Shown piece by piece: positions 45,144 through 54,514 of a stretch of DNA of 64,000 nucleotides (position 1 is the first letter of the stretch; each line of letters opens with the position of its first letter). The position numbers and the translations under genes were made by a program. The notes beneath the pieces are model-generated. The model had not been told where the DNA came from. It worked only from the letters and a program-made list of their open reading frames with translations, and searched no databases. The DNA lies in NCBI GenBank assembly GCA_018401735.1, contig JAGYKI010000008.1, forward strand, positions 62,001 through 126,000, in the 5' to 3' direction. This DNA is from Schleiferiaceae bacterium. Its GTDB lineage: Bacteria; Bacteroidota; Bacteroidia; Flavobacteriales; Schleiferiaceae.

Positions 45144-47252
45144 ATGCGGAGGAGTTTCTCATTACTGATCCTATTTACTTCCTTATCGCTGAGTTTGCTT
45201 GGGCAAGAAGCGGAAAATTTCGAATTATATTTCTTCCAAACCAATGAAGAAGTAGCAGTTAATACAATACCCCATTTAAACTATATTAAAAGTCAAAGTG
45301 AAGTACCTAACTTTCCTGGCGGACAGCAGGTATATCTTCATTTGAAGCTTGCATCTAATCTGAAAGCTACAGGAAAGAGCATCTTTTTAAGTTATTCATT
45401 GTTAGATAGCATTTCTCTGTACTATGGTGATGATGTGAGTTTTGGACTGCATCAAAAAACGGGTCAAGCTTTCCAATTTGATACGCGCCATAATGCCATC
45501 ACAGACTTTAGTTTTGACTTACAGTCAGGTATTAAAGATTATTACTTTAAGATTAGTAGCCATAAACCTATTGTGCTGCCTTTTGAAATAATTGAAAATG
45601 ATAACCTTCTTTTTAAGGTTACGAGCTACGACTTTTTCATGGGTATATACGTAGGCATCGTAGTGGTGATGTTGCTTTATAACTTGGTTATATACTTCTT
45701 AACCCGCGATAAAAGTTACCTATTTTACATTCTCTATTTACTGTTTTTAGGTTTGGCACAGGCGGCCCTTTTTGGATATACCGACCGCTACTTATTTGCT
45801 AACTTTCCATTGCTCAACAGCAGATTTGCAGTGCTCTCCGGAGCTTTAGTCGGAATCGCATCTGTATTCTTTATCATAAACTTTTTGAGGCTTAAACAAA
45901 AAGCACCCTTGTTTTATAAGTTAATGTTGGCGATTGTAGTTTTAGATTTGATCGGTATAACATTACTTTTTATAGGTTTTGAAACTATTGCTTACAATTG
46001 GGTGAACTTTGTGGCTTTAGGAGGATCAATTTTGGCTATTTCTGCCGCAGTGAAGCTGGCCAGAGCAGGATATAAACCCGCTAATTTTTTCTTGATCGCT
46101 TGGTCCATTTTCTTGATTAGCGTTATCATTTTTGCCTTAAAGGACTTTGAAATTCTTCCCTACAATCCTCTCTTTCGTCGATCTATGCTTTTTGGCTCGA
46201 GTGTAGAGATCGTTCTACTTTCTGTCGCTTTAGCAGATCGTATAAATCAGTTAAGAAGGGAGAAAGAGCATTCTCAAGCCAAAGCCCTTGAAATGGCCAA
46301 GGAGAATGAGAAAATAATTAGAGAGCAGAATATAGAGTTAGAAAGAAGAGTTGATTCTCGTACCATGGAATTGCAAGAAGCAAATGAAGAGTTGCAGGTA
46401 ACCTTGGATAACTTAAAGGAAACTCAATCTCAGTTAGTTGATTCTGAAAAGATGGCATCTTTAGGTCAGTTAACCGCTGGTATTGCGCATGAAATTAACA
46501 ATCCTATTAATTTTATTGCATCTAATATAAAGCCTTTAAAACTCGATCTATCCGAAATTTATGAAATTGTAGCGGGCTTTGAAGCCCTAGACGATAATTG
46601 CAGTAGCGAGGATCTTGCGAAGGCTAAAGCTAAATTAGAGGAGTTTGATTATGATTTCTTGAAGACAGAAATTGAAAGCTTAGTGAGTGGTATTTCAGAT
46701 GGTGCGGTTAGAACCTCAGAAATAGTTCTAGGCTTAAGAAATTTCTCGAGGCTAGATGAAGATGTGGTTAAAAAGGCATCTCCCAACGAGGGATTGGAAA
46801 GCACCTTGGTATTATTGCGTAATAAGACTAAAGATTTAATTGAGGTGATAGAAGACTATGATCCCAAAGTAGGTGAAATTGATTGCTACCCTGGCAAGCT
46901 AAATCAGACTTTTATGAATATCCTTAATAATGGGATATACGCGGTTAATGAGAAGGAGTATGAGGGTGATGAAAAACCAACCTTAACCATTAGAACAGAA
47001 AAGGAAAATTCGGAATGGATTAATATTTACCTTGGTGACAATGGTATTGGTATGGATGAAAATACCAAGAAGAAAATATTCGAACCTTTCTTTACCACTA
47101 AAGATGTGGGAGAGGGAACGGGGCTTGGGATGAGTATAGTTTTTAAAATAATTGAGAGGCATGGCGGTAGCCTCACGGTAAACTCTGAGCTGGGTAAAGG
47201 CACGGAATTTAAAATTAGTTTACCAGTAATTCAACCAAATGAGTTTGCATAA
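45144..47252 (+). CDS. 7TMR-DISM sensor histidine kinase
   Basis: The protein has 702 residues with a signal peptide ending ...SLLGQ. An extracellular 7TMR-DISMED2-like beta domain (~35-160) and seven membrane segments (~168-365) follow. A coiled coil (~370-435, KENEKIIREQNIELERRV) leads into the kinase core. The phosphoacceptor is His449 in GIAHEINNPINF. The ATP-binding domain has N-box LNNGIYAVNE, G1 DNGIGMDE, F-box IFEPFFTT and G2 GEGTGLGMSI. DISM receptors sense extracellular small ligands such as carbohydrates. Its stop overlaps the start of the next gene by one base. Confidence 0.93.
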   Translation: MRRSFSLLILFTSLSLSLLGQEAENFELYFFQTNEEVAVNTIPHLNYIKSQSEVPNFPGGQQVYLHLKLASNLKATGKSIFLSYSLLDSISLYYGDDVSFGLHQKTGQAFQFDTRHNAITDFSFDLQSGIKDYYFKISSHKPIVLPFEIIENDNLLFKVTSYDFFMGIYVGIVVVMLLYNLVIYFLTRDKSYLFYILYLLFLGLAQAALFGYTDRYLFANFPLLNSRFAVLSGALVGIASVFFIINFLRLKQKAPLFYKLMLAIVVLDLIGITLLFIGFETIAYNWVNFVALGGSILAISAAVKLARAGYKPANFFLIAWSIFLISVIIFALKDFEILPYNPLFRRSMLFGSSVEIVLLSVALADRINQLRREKEHSQAKALEMAKENEKIIREQNIELERRVDSRTMELQEANEELQVTLDNLKETQSQLVDSEKMASLGQLTAGIAHEINNPINFIASNIKPLKLDLSEIYEIVAGFEALDDNCSSEDLAKAKAKLEEFDYDFLKTEIESLVSGISDGAVRTSEIVLGLRNFSRLDEDVVKKASPNEGLESTLVLLRNKTKDLIEVIEDYDPKVGEIDCYPGKLNQTFMNILNNGIYAVNEKEYEGDEKPTLTIRTEKENSEWINIYLGDNGIGMDENTKKKIFEPFFTTKDVGEGTGLGMSIVFKIIERHGGSLTVNSELGKGTEFKISLPVIQPNEFA

Positions 47253-48370
47253 TGATTAGTTCGGCACCAAAAGAAAAAATTAGGGTTTTGTACTTGGACG
47301 ACGAAGATAACAACTTACGTTCCTTCAAAGCCGCTTTCCGAAGAGATTACCAGGTTTACACAGCCAATAATACGGAAGATGCTTTTAGCATTATTAAAAC
47401 TCAAAATCCGCATGTCATTTTTTCGGACCAAAGAATGCCAGTTACTAGCGGGGTAGACTTCTTTAATGCGGTTCGACAGGTTTTCCCCGAGCCAGTTCGC
47501 ATCTTAATAACGGGTTATACCGATGTGAACGATATTATTGAAGCGATAAATAAAGGTAACATCTATCGCTATATCACCAAACCTTGGAACGAGTCTGACA
47601 TTACTGTCGCTATTGAAAACGCCTATGATTTATATCTTACACGGAGAGAGTTAAATGATAAAATTGCTGCCTTAGAAAAGGCGAACCAGGAGCTCAATCG
47701 TTTCGTTTACAGTGTTTCACATGATTTAAGGGCACCCATTGCAAGTGTTTTAGGCTTAATTAAGGTGGCTGAGATAGACATTAATGATCACCCTGTGGCT
47801 GAAAGTATTTTTAAAAAGATTGATCAGTCGACCTTAAAGCTCGATTTATTGGTAAATAATATTATCGATTATTATAAAAACTCGAAAGCAACTGGCCATT
47901 TAGAGCTAATAAATGTGGCTGACTTGGTCGACGATATCATCGGCAATCTGCATTTGGATGCCACAAGCTCAGGTTTTGATCTTGAAAAAGTGATAGATCA
48001 GAAGGCTAATTTTGTTGGAGATGCCTTCAGAATTCGCATAATTTTAAGTCACTTAATTTCCAACGCAGCGAAATTTAAAAAACCCACGCAAAGCAAGGCT
48101 AAGGTTAAACTTCACTTTGAAATTACAGAGTTTAAGGTGAAAATCGTAGTTTCGGACGAAGGAATGGGAATCCTTAATGAGCATATGGAACAGATTTTTA
48201 AAATGTTCTTCAAACGAAAGGAGGAATTAGCGGGTTCAGGTTTAGGGCTCTACATCGTAAAAGAGGCTTTGTCAAAAATGGGTGGGCAAATAGATGTAAA
48301 GTCTTCTCCTAACGAAGGATCTGATTTTAGAATTAGCTTTCCAAATCATATTTTGGAGGAAGATGAGTGA
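47252..48370 (+). CDS. Hybrid receiver-histidine kinase
   Basis: The protein has 372 residues. An N-terminal receiver domain (Asp59 in FSDQRMPVTSG, Lys in YITKPW) is joined by a helix to a HisKA/HATPase core with His157 (YSVSHDLRAPIASVLG), N-box ISNAAKF, G1 DEGMGILNE, F-box MFFKRKEELAGSG and G2 SGLGLYIVKEAL. It lacks membrane segments, so it is cytoplasmic. With the receiver at the N-terminus it can take phosphate from the DISM kinase and act as a second-stage kinase. It shares one base with the upstream gene and overlaps the next by 8 bp. Confidence 0.92.
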   Translation: MISSAPKEKIRVLYLDDEDNNLRSFKAAFRRDYQVYTANNTEDAFSIIKTQNPHVIFSDQRMPVTSGVDFFNAVRQVFPEPVRILITGYTDVNDIIEAINKGNIYRYITKPWNESDITVAIENAYDLYLTRRELNDKIAALEKANQELNRFVYSVSHDLRAPIASVLGLIKVAEIDINDHPVAESIFKKIDQSTLKLDLLVNNIIDYYKNSKATGHLELINVADLVDDIIGNLHLDATSSGFDLEKVIDQKANFVGDAFRIRIILSHLISNAAKFKKPTQSKAKVKLHFEITEFKVKIVVSDEGMGILNEHMEQIFKMFFKRKEELAGSGLGLYIVKEALSKMGGQIDVKSSPNEGSDFRISFPNHILEEDE

Positions 48371-48767
48371 TTTCATTTTAAATAAGTGCTTGCTAATAGA
48401 TGATACCATGGTTGATCGTTTTATACATGGGAAACTTTTGGGGCACTACAAAATAGCACAAAGCATTGACGAGTGTTCTGGAGGCAAAGAAGCTCTGGTT
48501 TACTTAGAGGCTGCTATTATTTCTGGCAATGTCCCAGATTTGATTTTATTGGATTTAATGATGCCAGAAATGGATGGGTTCGAATTTTTACGTCCTTATC
48601 ACACCCTAATTTCTAAATCACCCAAAAAGCCTTTACTCTTTATGGTTAGTTCCACAGAAGATGAGCGCGATATTAATCGTGCGAAGGCGAATGATCACAT
48701 AATTAAGCTTTTGCGTAAGCCCCTTCGCCCAGAGTATTTAATCGATTTGATTAAAACTCAGATTTAA
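48363..48767 (+). CDS. Single-domain response regulator
   Basis: The protein has 134 residues, a receiver of the Rcp1/CheY-like type: the acidic residues in [10 protein letters not shown], phosphoacceptor Asp64 ([13 protein letters not shown]), Ser/Thr in FMVSSTED and Lys in [11 protein letters not shown]. There is no output domain, so it is probably a phosphate shuttle or protein-interaction output. It overlaps the hybrid kinase gene by 8 bp, and its end overlaps the convergent prfC by 17 bp, so it closes the signalling operon. Confidence 0.92.
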   Translation: MSDFILNKCLLIDDTMVDRFIHGKLLGHYKIAQSIDECSGGKEALVYLEAAIISGNVPDLILLDLMMPEMDGFEFLRPYHTLISKSPKKPLLFMVSSTEDERDINRAKANDHIIKLLRKPLRPEYLIDLIKTQI

Positions 48768-50334
48768 AGTGAAATTTGATTTTATCGAATTTCTGCTGTG
48801 CCATGCTTAGGCTGAAAGACGAGTCTGCCAAAAACACCAATCGATTAAATTTGTCTCGCGCTAGATAGCGATACTTGAGTTTTGAAAACTCTTCCAATTG
48901 GGCCGCATCATGGCTTTCTATCCAACAAGCCTTGTAAGCCGAGTAGTTTTCATAACTACACTTTGCTCCATATTCATGCTCTAGGCGATATTGAATTACC
49001 TCATATTGTAGGGCTCCCACCGTACCAATAATTTTTCTCTGATTACTTTCTAAGGTGAATAGCTGAGCCACACCTTCATCCATTAATTGATCTACGCCTT
49101 TGTTTAGCTGCTTAGCTTTTAGTGGGTCGGCGTTATTTACAAAACGGAAATGTTCGGGGGAGAAGCTTGGGATGCCTTTAAATTCGAGTACTTCACCACT
49201 AGTTAAAGTATCGCCAATGCGGAAGCTTCCCGTATCGTGTAAGCCAACGATATCGCCCGGGTAAGCAGTGTCTACAATACTTTTTTTAGAAGCCATAAAG
49301 GCGGTTGGACTGCTGAATTTTATGTTTTTTCCGATGCGATGATGAATGTAATTGGTATTTCTTTCAAATACACCCGAGACGATTTTCATAAAGGCCAAGC
49401 GATCGCGATGCTTGGGGTCCATATTGGCGTGGATTTTAAAGATAAAACCACTGAACAAATTTTCTTCCGGTCTTACTAAACGGCCATCGGCATCTTTGGG
49501 CTGAGGCGGAGGAGCAATTTCAACAAAGCAATTTAAAAGTTCTTCTACCCCAAAATTATTAAGAGCGCTACCAAAAAAAACGGGACTGATCTCACCCTTA
49601 CGATAATTTTCAGGGTCAAAGTCATCGTAAACACCATCTAATAGTTCTACTTCTTCGCGCAGAGTTTCGGCCGCTTTATCGCCAACCAATTTATTGATTT
49701 GGGGATCATTAACGTCTTTAATAGCAATGGCATCGGCAATTTTAACTTTGCTAACTTCGGTAAACAGCTTGAGGTTAGATTCCCACATATTATAAACCCC
49801 TTGGAAATCTTGCCCCATGCCGATCGGCCAGCTTAAAGGGCTAATCTTAAGGCCAAGCTTTGTTTCAACCTCGTCTAATAAGTCAAAAGCATCGCGACCT
49901 TCACGGTCTAATTTATTAATAAACACAATGATAGGAGTGTTGCGCATGCGGCAAACTTCTACCAGTTTTTCCGTCTGTGCTTCTACTCCCTTCGCCACGT
50001 CAATAACCACGATAACACTGTCCACGGCGGTTAAGGTGCGATAGGTGTCTTCGGCAAAATCTTGGTGGCCAGGTGTATCAAGAATGTTGATTTTTTTACC
50101 ACGGTATTCAAATCCCATTACCGAAGTGGCTACGGAAATTCCTCTTTGACGCTCAATCTCCATGAAATCGGAGGTAGCGGTTTTCTTGATTTTATTATTT
50201 TTTACGGCACCTGCTTCCTGAATCGCTCCTCCAAAGAGAAGAAGCTTTTCAGTTAGGGTGGTTTTCCCGGCATCAGGGTGGGAAACAATGCCGAATGTGC
50301 GGCGTCTTGCGATCTCTTCTTTTACTCTACTCAT
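48751..50334 (-). CDS. prfC: Peptide chain release factor 3
   Basis: RF3 is the translational GTPase that recycles RF1 and RF2 from the ribosome. G1 is [10 protein letters not shown], the switch/G2 region [13 protein letters not shown]3 DTPGHQDF and G4 NKLDREGRD. The elongation-factor-like domains 2 and 3 follow ([39 protein letters not shown]). The 527-residue length is normal. It is transcribed alone toward the signalling operon. Confidence 0.96.
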   Translation of the reverse strand: MSRVKEEIARRRTFGIVSHPDAGKTTLTEKLLLFGGAIQEAGAVKNNKIKKTATSDFMEIERQRGISVATSVMGFEYRGKKINILDTPGHQDFAEDTYRTLTAVDSVIVVIDVAKGVEAQTEKLVEVCRMRNTPIIVFINKLDREGRDAFDLLDEVETKLGLKISPLSWPIGMGQDFQGVYNMWESNLKLFTEVSKVKIADAIAIKDVNDPQINKLVGDKAAETLREEVELLDGVYDDFDPENYRKGEISPVFFGSALNNFGVEELLNCFVEIAPPPQPKDADGRLVRPEENLFSGFIFKIHANMDPKHRDRLAFMKIVSGVFERNTNYIHHRIGKNIKFSSPTAFMASKKSIVDTAYPGDIVGLHDTGSFRIGDTLTSGEVLEFKGIPSFSPEHFRFVNNADPLKAKQLNKGVDQLMDEGVAQLFTLESNQRKIIGTVGALQYEVIQYRLEHEYGAKCSYENYSAYKACWIESHDAAQLEEFSKLKYRYLARDKFNRLVFLADSSFSLSMAQQKFDKIKFHFKSEF

Positions 50335-50359
50335 AATTAGCCGACAAAAATAGCTATTT

Positions 50360-50430
50360 AACGTGAGCTCGACTAGGAATTAGGATCTCAGATTTTTAAG
50401 AAAAAGAAAGGTCAAGGCCTAGCTAAAGCA
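50360..50430. repeat. Degraded copy 3 of the inverted-end repeat
   Basis: Bases 50360-50392 (AACGTGA...ATCTCAGA) match the left ends of the elements at 1164 and 1835 at roughly three quarters of positions, including the AACGTGA start of copy 2. The following ~40 bp keep only fragments (TCAAGGCCTA, AAAGCAGCGG), and the central stem is lost. I read it as a decayed copy that places the same repeat 49 kb from the first pair. Confidence 0.45.
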
Positions 50431-50514
50431 GCGGCATAGGGATAGAGAAGATAAGGCAGACAATTTTGTTCAATCTTCTGGGAAGCACTTTTAAATTGTA
50501 TCGTAAAAGACGCA

Positions 50515-50577
50515 TGTTTAAGCTTTGCTATTAAATCCTTATTATTGTTTAACTTTTTATTGAAAATGCCTAAACAA
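50515..50577. promoter_or_regulatory. TGTTTAA operator-like motifs before the B12-MerR gene
   Basis: Three motifs occur in 63 bp: TGTTTAA at 50515-50521, TTGTTTAA at 50545-50552, and the inverted TAAACAA at 50571-50577, with 18 bp between the facing pair. TTGTTTAACTTT also contains a TAACTTTT, one base off the TAnnTTTG promoter box. The same motifs recur before the sigma factor gene (51532-51653), which suggests autoregulation by the MerR protein or recognition by a common regulator. Confidence 0.6.
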
Positions 50578-50615
50578 TATTGGGTAAGCTAAGTTTAAGC
50601 TTGTATAAAGCCATT

Positions 50616-51509
50616 ATGAACTCGAAATATTCCATCAAAGACCTAGAGAAGCTCTCAGGTATCAAGGCCCATACGCTTAGAGCTTGGGAGCAACGTTATA
50701 AGCTCATTGAGCCTCATCGCACGGATACCAATATTCGCTATTATATAGATGATCACCTTAAAAAGATCCTAAACATAGCGGTATTGGTTAAAAGTGGCAT
50801 GCGTATCAGCAAGGTTGCTGATTTAAGCCCTGAAGAAATTCGCTCAGCTGTAATAGACGCTGGTCGCTATCAGGGTAATTATGAAAGTCAGATCAACGCT
50901 TTTAAAATTGCGATGATCGATTACGACGAGTATTTGTTTGATAGCGTATTTAACAAGTGTTTAATACAATTTGGAACTGATGAAACACTCACTAAAATAT
51001 TAGGTGAGTTCATTCGTCAGATTGGTTTACTCTGGCAGGCAGGTGCCATCAACGTTAGTAATGAGCACTTTATCAGTAGTTTAGTAAAGCAAAAGCTTTT
51101 TGCAATTATCGACCAAACCATGTTGCCGCAAACCAAGGATAAGTCTAAAAGCTACGTTTTATACTTGCCAGCGGATGAACTTCATGAATTAGGTTTGCTC
51201 TATCTTTATTACTATCTCAAAAAAATTGGGCACCGGGTTATTTACCTTGGTCAATCTGTTCCAATAGAATATCTGAAAGAGGTTTCGGAAAAAACAGAAG
51301 TGGATCAGTTTGTTTCCATTTTTACTACCACCCCACATTTTGATGAGATCGATCAATACTTTGAGAAAATCGCAGAGATGTTTGATCAAGATAATTACCG
51401 TTTTTTCTTAACGGGCATTCAATTTGGCAATTACCAAAGCGATAAACTGCCGGAACAAATAGAATTAGCCGCTAATATTGAGCATCTTAAGTCGTTCTTT
51501 ACCTCATAG
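50616..51509 (+). CDS. CarH/LitR-like MerR regulator with B12-binding photosensor domain
   Basis: The protein is 297 residues long from the ATG at 50616 (MNSKYSIKDLEKLSG). A TTG-initiated frame from 50580 would overlap the operator-like sites, so I prefer the ATG. The N-terminal MerR helix-turn-helix shows KAHTLRAWEQRYKLIEPHRT. The C-terminal half is a cobalamin-binding module: Trp140, then nine residues, then Glu150-His151 (LLWQAGAINVSNEHF), and the lower-ligand motif Glu188-x-His190-x-x-Gly. In CarH of Thermus and Myxococcus these residues bind adenosylcobalamin, which light destroys, releasing repression of carotenoid genes. Its position upstream of crtI and crtB supports that role here. 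Confidence 0.9.
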   Translation: MNSKYSIKDLEKLSGIKAHTLRAWEQRYKLIEPHRTDTNIRYYIDDHLKKILNIAVLVKSGMRISKVADLSPEEIRSAVIDAGRYQGNYESQINAFKIAMIDYDEYLFDSVFNKCLIQFGTDETLTKILGEFIRQIGLLWQAGAINVSNEHFISSLVKQKLFAIIDQTMLPQTKDKSKSYVLYLPADELHELGLLYLYYYLKKIGHRVIYLGQSVPIEYLKEVSEKTEVDQFVSIFTTTPHFDEIDQYFEKIAEMFDQDNYRFFLTGIQFGNYQSDKLPEQIELAANIEHLKSFFTS

Positions 51510-51531
51510 ATTTTGCTTATGTCAATATTTG

Positions 51532-51653
51532 TTGTTTAAACAGCAATAAATCAGTCTCTTATGTTTTTGTTTAACTGTTTTCATGTTTTCTTAAACAAAA
51601 CCCTTGTCGGTCTATTTGATTTTGTTTAAGTTTGGTGTGTTAAAAGTTAAACA
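51532..51653. promoter_or_regulatory. Array of TTGTTTAA operator-like motifs and promoter before the sigma/carotenoid operon
   Basis: Five motifs in 122 bp: TTGTTTAAAC at 51532-51541 (within the palindrome TGTTTAAACA), TTGTTTAA at 51567-51574, inverted TTAAACAA at 51591-51598, TTGTTTAA at 51622-51629 and inverted TTAAACA at 51647-51653. Two facing pairs have 16- and 17-bp gaps. TAAGTTTG at 51627-51634 fits the -7 consensus TAnnTTTG and overlaps one motif, with CTTG at 51603-51606 as a plausible -33. A bound repressor would block this promoter. Confidence 0.65.
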
Positions 51654-51670
51654 TAACAAAACGCTCGGCC

Positions 51671-52174
51671 ATGTCTAATTCCGATTTTAATTCGATGATT
51701 ACTAACCACCAAGATTTCTTACATCAACTGGCAATGAAGTTGACCAAGAGTACTGAGGATAGTAATGACTTGATGCAAGAAACTTTATTTAAAGCGATAA
51801 AGAATAAGGATAAATTTCAAGAAGGTACCAACATCAAAGGTTGGTTGTATACCATCATGAAGAATACCTTCATCAATGCTTATCGTAAAAAGAAAAATCA
51901 GAATACTTTTGTAGATGAAACGGAAAATAAATATTTCCTTAACATCCGTGAAAGCGAAAAGTCGGCAACTACCGATAGTATTGTAGATCACAAATACATG
52001 ATGGAGCAAGTTAATTCGATTGATAAGACTTATCTTGAAACTTTTATGATGTATTATAACGGTTATAAATACGAAGAAATTTCTGAAATATTAGGTATAC
52101 CCTTAGGTACCGTAAAGAGTCGTATATTTTTAGCACGACGCAAAATGATGGATAAACTTAAAGATTACCGCTAA
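51671..52174 (+). CDS. ECF-type RNA polymerase sigma factor
   Basis: The protein has 167 residues. Region 2 shows SNDLMQETLFKAIKNKDKF and GTNIKGWLYTIMKNTFINAYRKKK. Region 4 ends YNGYKYEEISEILGIPLGTVKSRIFLARRKMMDKL. No anti-sigma gene is adjacent. It sits between the B12-MerR gene and crtI (14 bp before crtI), the usual place for this sigma factor in flavobacterial carotenoid clusters. It probably activates part of the light regulon elsewhere; that is inference. Confidence 0.93.
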   Translation: MSNSDFNSMITNHQDFLHQLAMKLTKSTEDSNDLMQETLFKAIKNKDKFQEGTNIKGWLYTIMKNTFINAYRKKKNQNTFVDETENKYFLNIRESEKSATTDSIVDHKYMMEQVNSIDKTYLETFMMYYNGYKYEEISEILGIPLGTVKSRIFLARRKMMDKLKDYR

Positions 52175-52188
52175 CAAAGAATTAAATC

Positions 52189-53661
52189 ATGGCCAAAAAG
52201 GCACTAGTAGTGGGAGCAGGTTTTGCTGGTCTCGCTGCGGCAACATCACTAGCGGAGAAGGGTTATAAGGTGACCGTTCTAGAAAAAAACAGTCAAGCAG
52301 GCGGAAGAGCAAGAAGCTTTCAGGCACAAGGGTTTGATTTCGATATGGGACCAAGTTGGTATTGGATGCCCGATGTTTTTGATACTTATTTCGCCAAATT
52401 CGGCAAGAAAGTAAGTGATTATTACCAATTAGAAAGATTGGATCCTTCTTATCGGGTTTATTTTGGTGAAAAGGACTTTGTTGATTTACCGGCAGGAGTA
52501 GAGGCCTGCGCTCAATTATTCAATCAGATAGAAAAAGGCTCAGGCGATAAGTTGCGAAAATTTATGCGCGAGTCTGCTTATAAATATGAAGTTGGGATTA
52601 ACGACCTGGTGTATAAGCCTGGCCGCTCCTTAATGGAGTTTGCCGACATCCGCATTGCCAAAGGCCTCATTCAGTTAGATTTATTAAAGTCGATGCGCAG
52701 TTACGTGCATAGTCATTTTAAAAATCCACGATTGAGACAATTGATGGAATTTCCAGTTTTGTTTTTAGGAGCTACCCCTAAAAATACACCTGCCCTTTAT
52801 TCTTTAATGAATTATGCAGATGTGGATGGCGGTACTTGGTTTCCGAAAGGTGGTATGCATAAAATCGTTGAAGCTATGGTTTCCTTGGCGGAAGAGAAGG
52901 GCGTAGAAATCAAGCTCAATCACGAAGTTTTGGAGCTCCAGTATAGTGGAAAGAGCATAACTGGCCTTGTAAGCTCTGAAGGGGATTTTCATGCTGATGT
53001 AATTATCGCAGCAGGAGACTACAACCATTTCGAACAAAAAATATTACCTGCGCATCTACGACAGTATAGCCCAGAGTATTGGGATAAGCGCGCCATGGCT
53101 CCATCTAGCTTATTGTTTTACATGGGTGTTGATAAGCCCGTGGAAGGTTTACTGCATCATACTTTGTTTTTTGATGAGGATTTTGATCAACACGCCGAAG
53201 AAATTTATAATAAGCCACAATGGCCATCAAAACCTTTATTTTACGCTTCAGCTTCTTCCAAAACCGATCCGAGCTTAGCACCAGTAGGTAAAGAAAATTT
53301 ATTTTTGCTAATGCCTGTGGCTCCGCATCTTAATGACAATGACGAAAATAGAGAGCGTTATTACGATGTTATGATGGAACGTTTAGAGCGTTTAACGGGC
53401 GGGTCAGTAAGAGGCGACGTTTCCTACAAACAGTCTTATGCCCACAGTAATTTTATAGAAGATTATCACGCTTTTAAAGGGAATGCTTACGGATTGGCAA
53501 ATACTTTAAAGCAAACAGCCATATTGAAACCGGCCATGAAAAGTAAAAAAGTTGAGAACCTTTATTACACTGGTCAGTTAACTACACCAGGACCAGGCGT
53601 TCCACCTTCTCTAATTTCGGGAATGGTTGTAGCCGATGAAATAGAAAAAGATTTTAAATAG
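52189..53661 (+). CDS. crtI: Phytoene desaturase (CrtI family)
   Basis: The protein has 490 residues. The N-terminal FAD-binding motif is VVGAGFAGLAAATSLAEKG, followed by the AGGRARSF tract; the C-terminal signature is PGPGVPPSLISGMVVADEI. CrtI converts phytoene to lycopene (or related desaturated products) with FAD at the membrane surface. It is followed after 8 bp by crtB, so both enzymes of the first committed steps are coupled. No cyclase or hydroxylase gene is in the window; these may lie elsewhere. Confidence 0.95.
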   Translation: MAKKALVVGAGFAGLAAATSLAEKGYKVTVLEKNSQAGGRARSFQAQGFDFDMGPSWYWMPDVFDTYFAKFGKKVSDYYQLERLDPSYRVYFGEKDFVDLPAGVEACAQLFNQIEKGSGDKLRKFMRESAYKYEVGINDLVYKPGRSLMEFADIRIAKGLIQLDLLKSMRSYVHSHFKNPRLRQLMEFPVLFLGATPKNTPALYSLMNYADVDGGTWFPKGGMHKIVEAMVSLAEEKGVEIKLNHEVLELQYSGKSITGLVSSEGDFHADVIIAAGDYNHFEQKILPAHLRQYSPEYWDKRAMAPSSLLFYMGVDKPVEGLLHHTLFFDEDFDQHAEEIYNKPQWPSKPLFYASASSKTDPSLAPVGKENLFLLMPVAPHLNDNDENRERYYDVMMERLERLTGGSVRGDVSYKQSYAHSNFIEDYHAFKGNAYGLANTLKQTAILKPAMKSKKVENLYYTGQLTTPGPGVPPSLISGMVVADEIEKDFK

Positions 53662-53669
53662 TAATTTGT

Positions 53670-54509
53670 ATGAAAGAGCTTTTTGATAAGGTGTCGTATC
53701 AGACCAGTGCCATCGTTACTAAAAAATATAGTACTTCTTTTTCTCTAGGTATTTTATTTCTAGATCGTACGCTGCACAAGCATATTTATGCTCTTTACGG
53801 CTTTGTGCGTTTTGCAGATGAGATAGTAGATAGTTTCCACGATTTCCCCAAAGCCGAATTACTTGCGGATTTTAAAAAGCAGACATATAAAGCCATTGAA
53901 GATGGCATTAGCTTAAACCCAATTTTGAATTCTTTCCAACATACTGTAAATGAATTTAAGATTGATTTAGATTTAATCGAAACCTTTCTGAAGTCGATGG
54001 AAATGGATCTTCAGCCAGTAGACTCTTTCGATGAGTCGAAATATGAGGAGTATATTCTTGGCTCGGCTGAGGTAGTGGGATTGATGTGTTTAAAGGTATT
54101 CTGTTACGGCGATAAAGAGCAATATGAAAAATTGCATTGGAATGCCATGAAATTAGGATCCGCTTTCCAGAAAATCAATTTCTTGAGAGATCTTAATGCA
54201 GATTACCACCAATTGGGTAGAGTTTATTTTCCGGGTGTTAACATGGATGTTTTTAATGATCAGGTTAAAGCTGAAATTGAAGCGGACATTGATTTAGATT
54301 TTAAAGCTGGTTATGAAGGTATCTTGGGATTACCGAAAAAGGCTCGCTTTGGTGTATATATCGCTTATGTATACTACTATGCTCTGTTCCGTAAAATAAA
54401 AACTACTTCGAGCACAGAAATCCTAAGTCGAAGAGTTCGCATTCCAAACCACAATAAATACAGCTTATTATTAAGCTCCTACTTAAGACATAGTTTTAAT
54501 ATACTTTAA
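53670..54509 (+). CDS. crtB: Phytoene synthase (CrtB family)
   Basis: The protein has 279 residues of the squalene/phytoene synthase family. The first aspartate-rich motif is FVRFADEIVDSFHD, and the second region is INFLRDLNADYHQLGRVYFP. CrtB joins two geranylgeranyl diphosphates to phytoene. The C-terminal RRVRIPNHNKYSLLL is usual for the flavobacterial type. It lies between crtI (8 bp) and idi (5 bp). Confidence 0.95.
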   Translation: MKELFDKVSYQTSAIVTKKYSTSFSLGILFLDRTLHKHIYALYGFVRFADEIVDSFHDFPKAELLADFKKQTYKAIEDGISLNPILNSFQHTVNEFKIDLDLIETFLKSMEMDLQPVDSFDESKYEEYILGSAEVVGLMCLKVFCYGDKEQYEKLHWNAMKLGSAFQKINFLRDLNADYHQLGRVYFPGVNMDVFNDQVKAEIEADIDLDFKAGYEGILGLPKKARFGVYIAYVYYYALFRKIKTTSSTEILSRRVRIPNHNKYSLLLSSYLRHSFNIL

Positions 54510-54514
54510 TTAAT

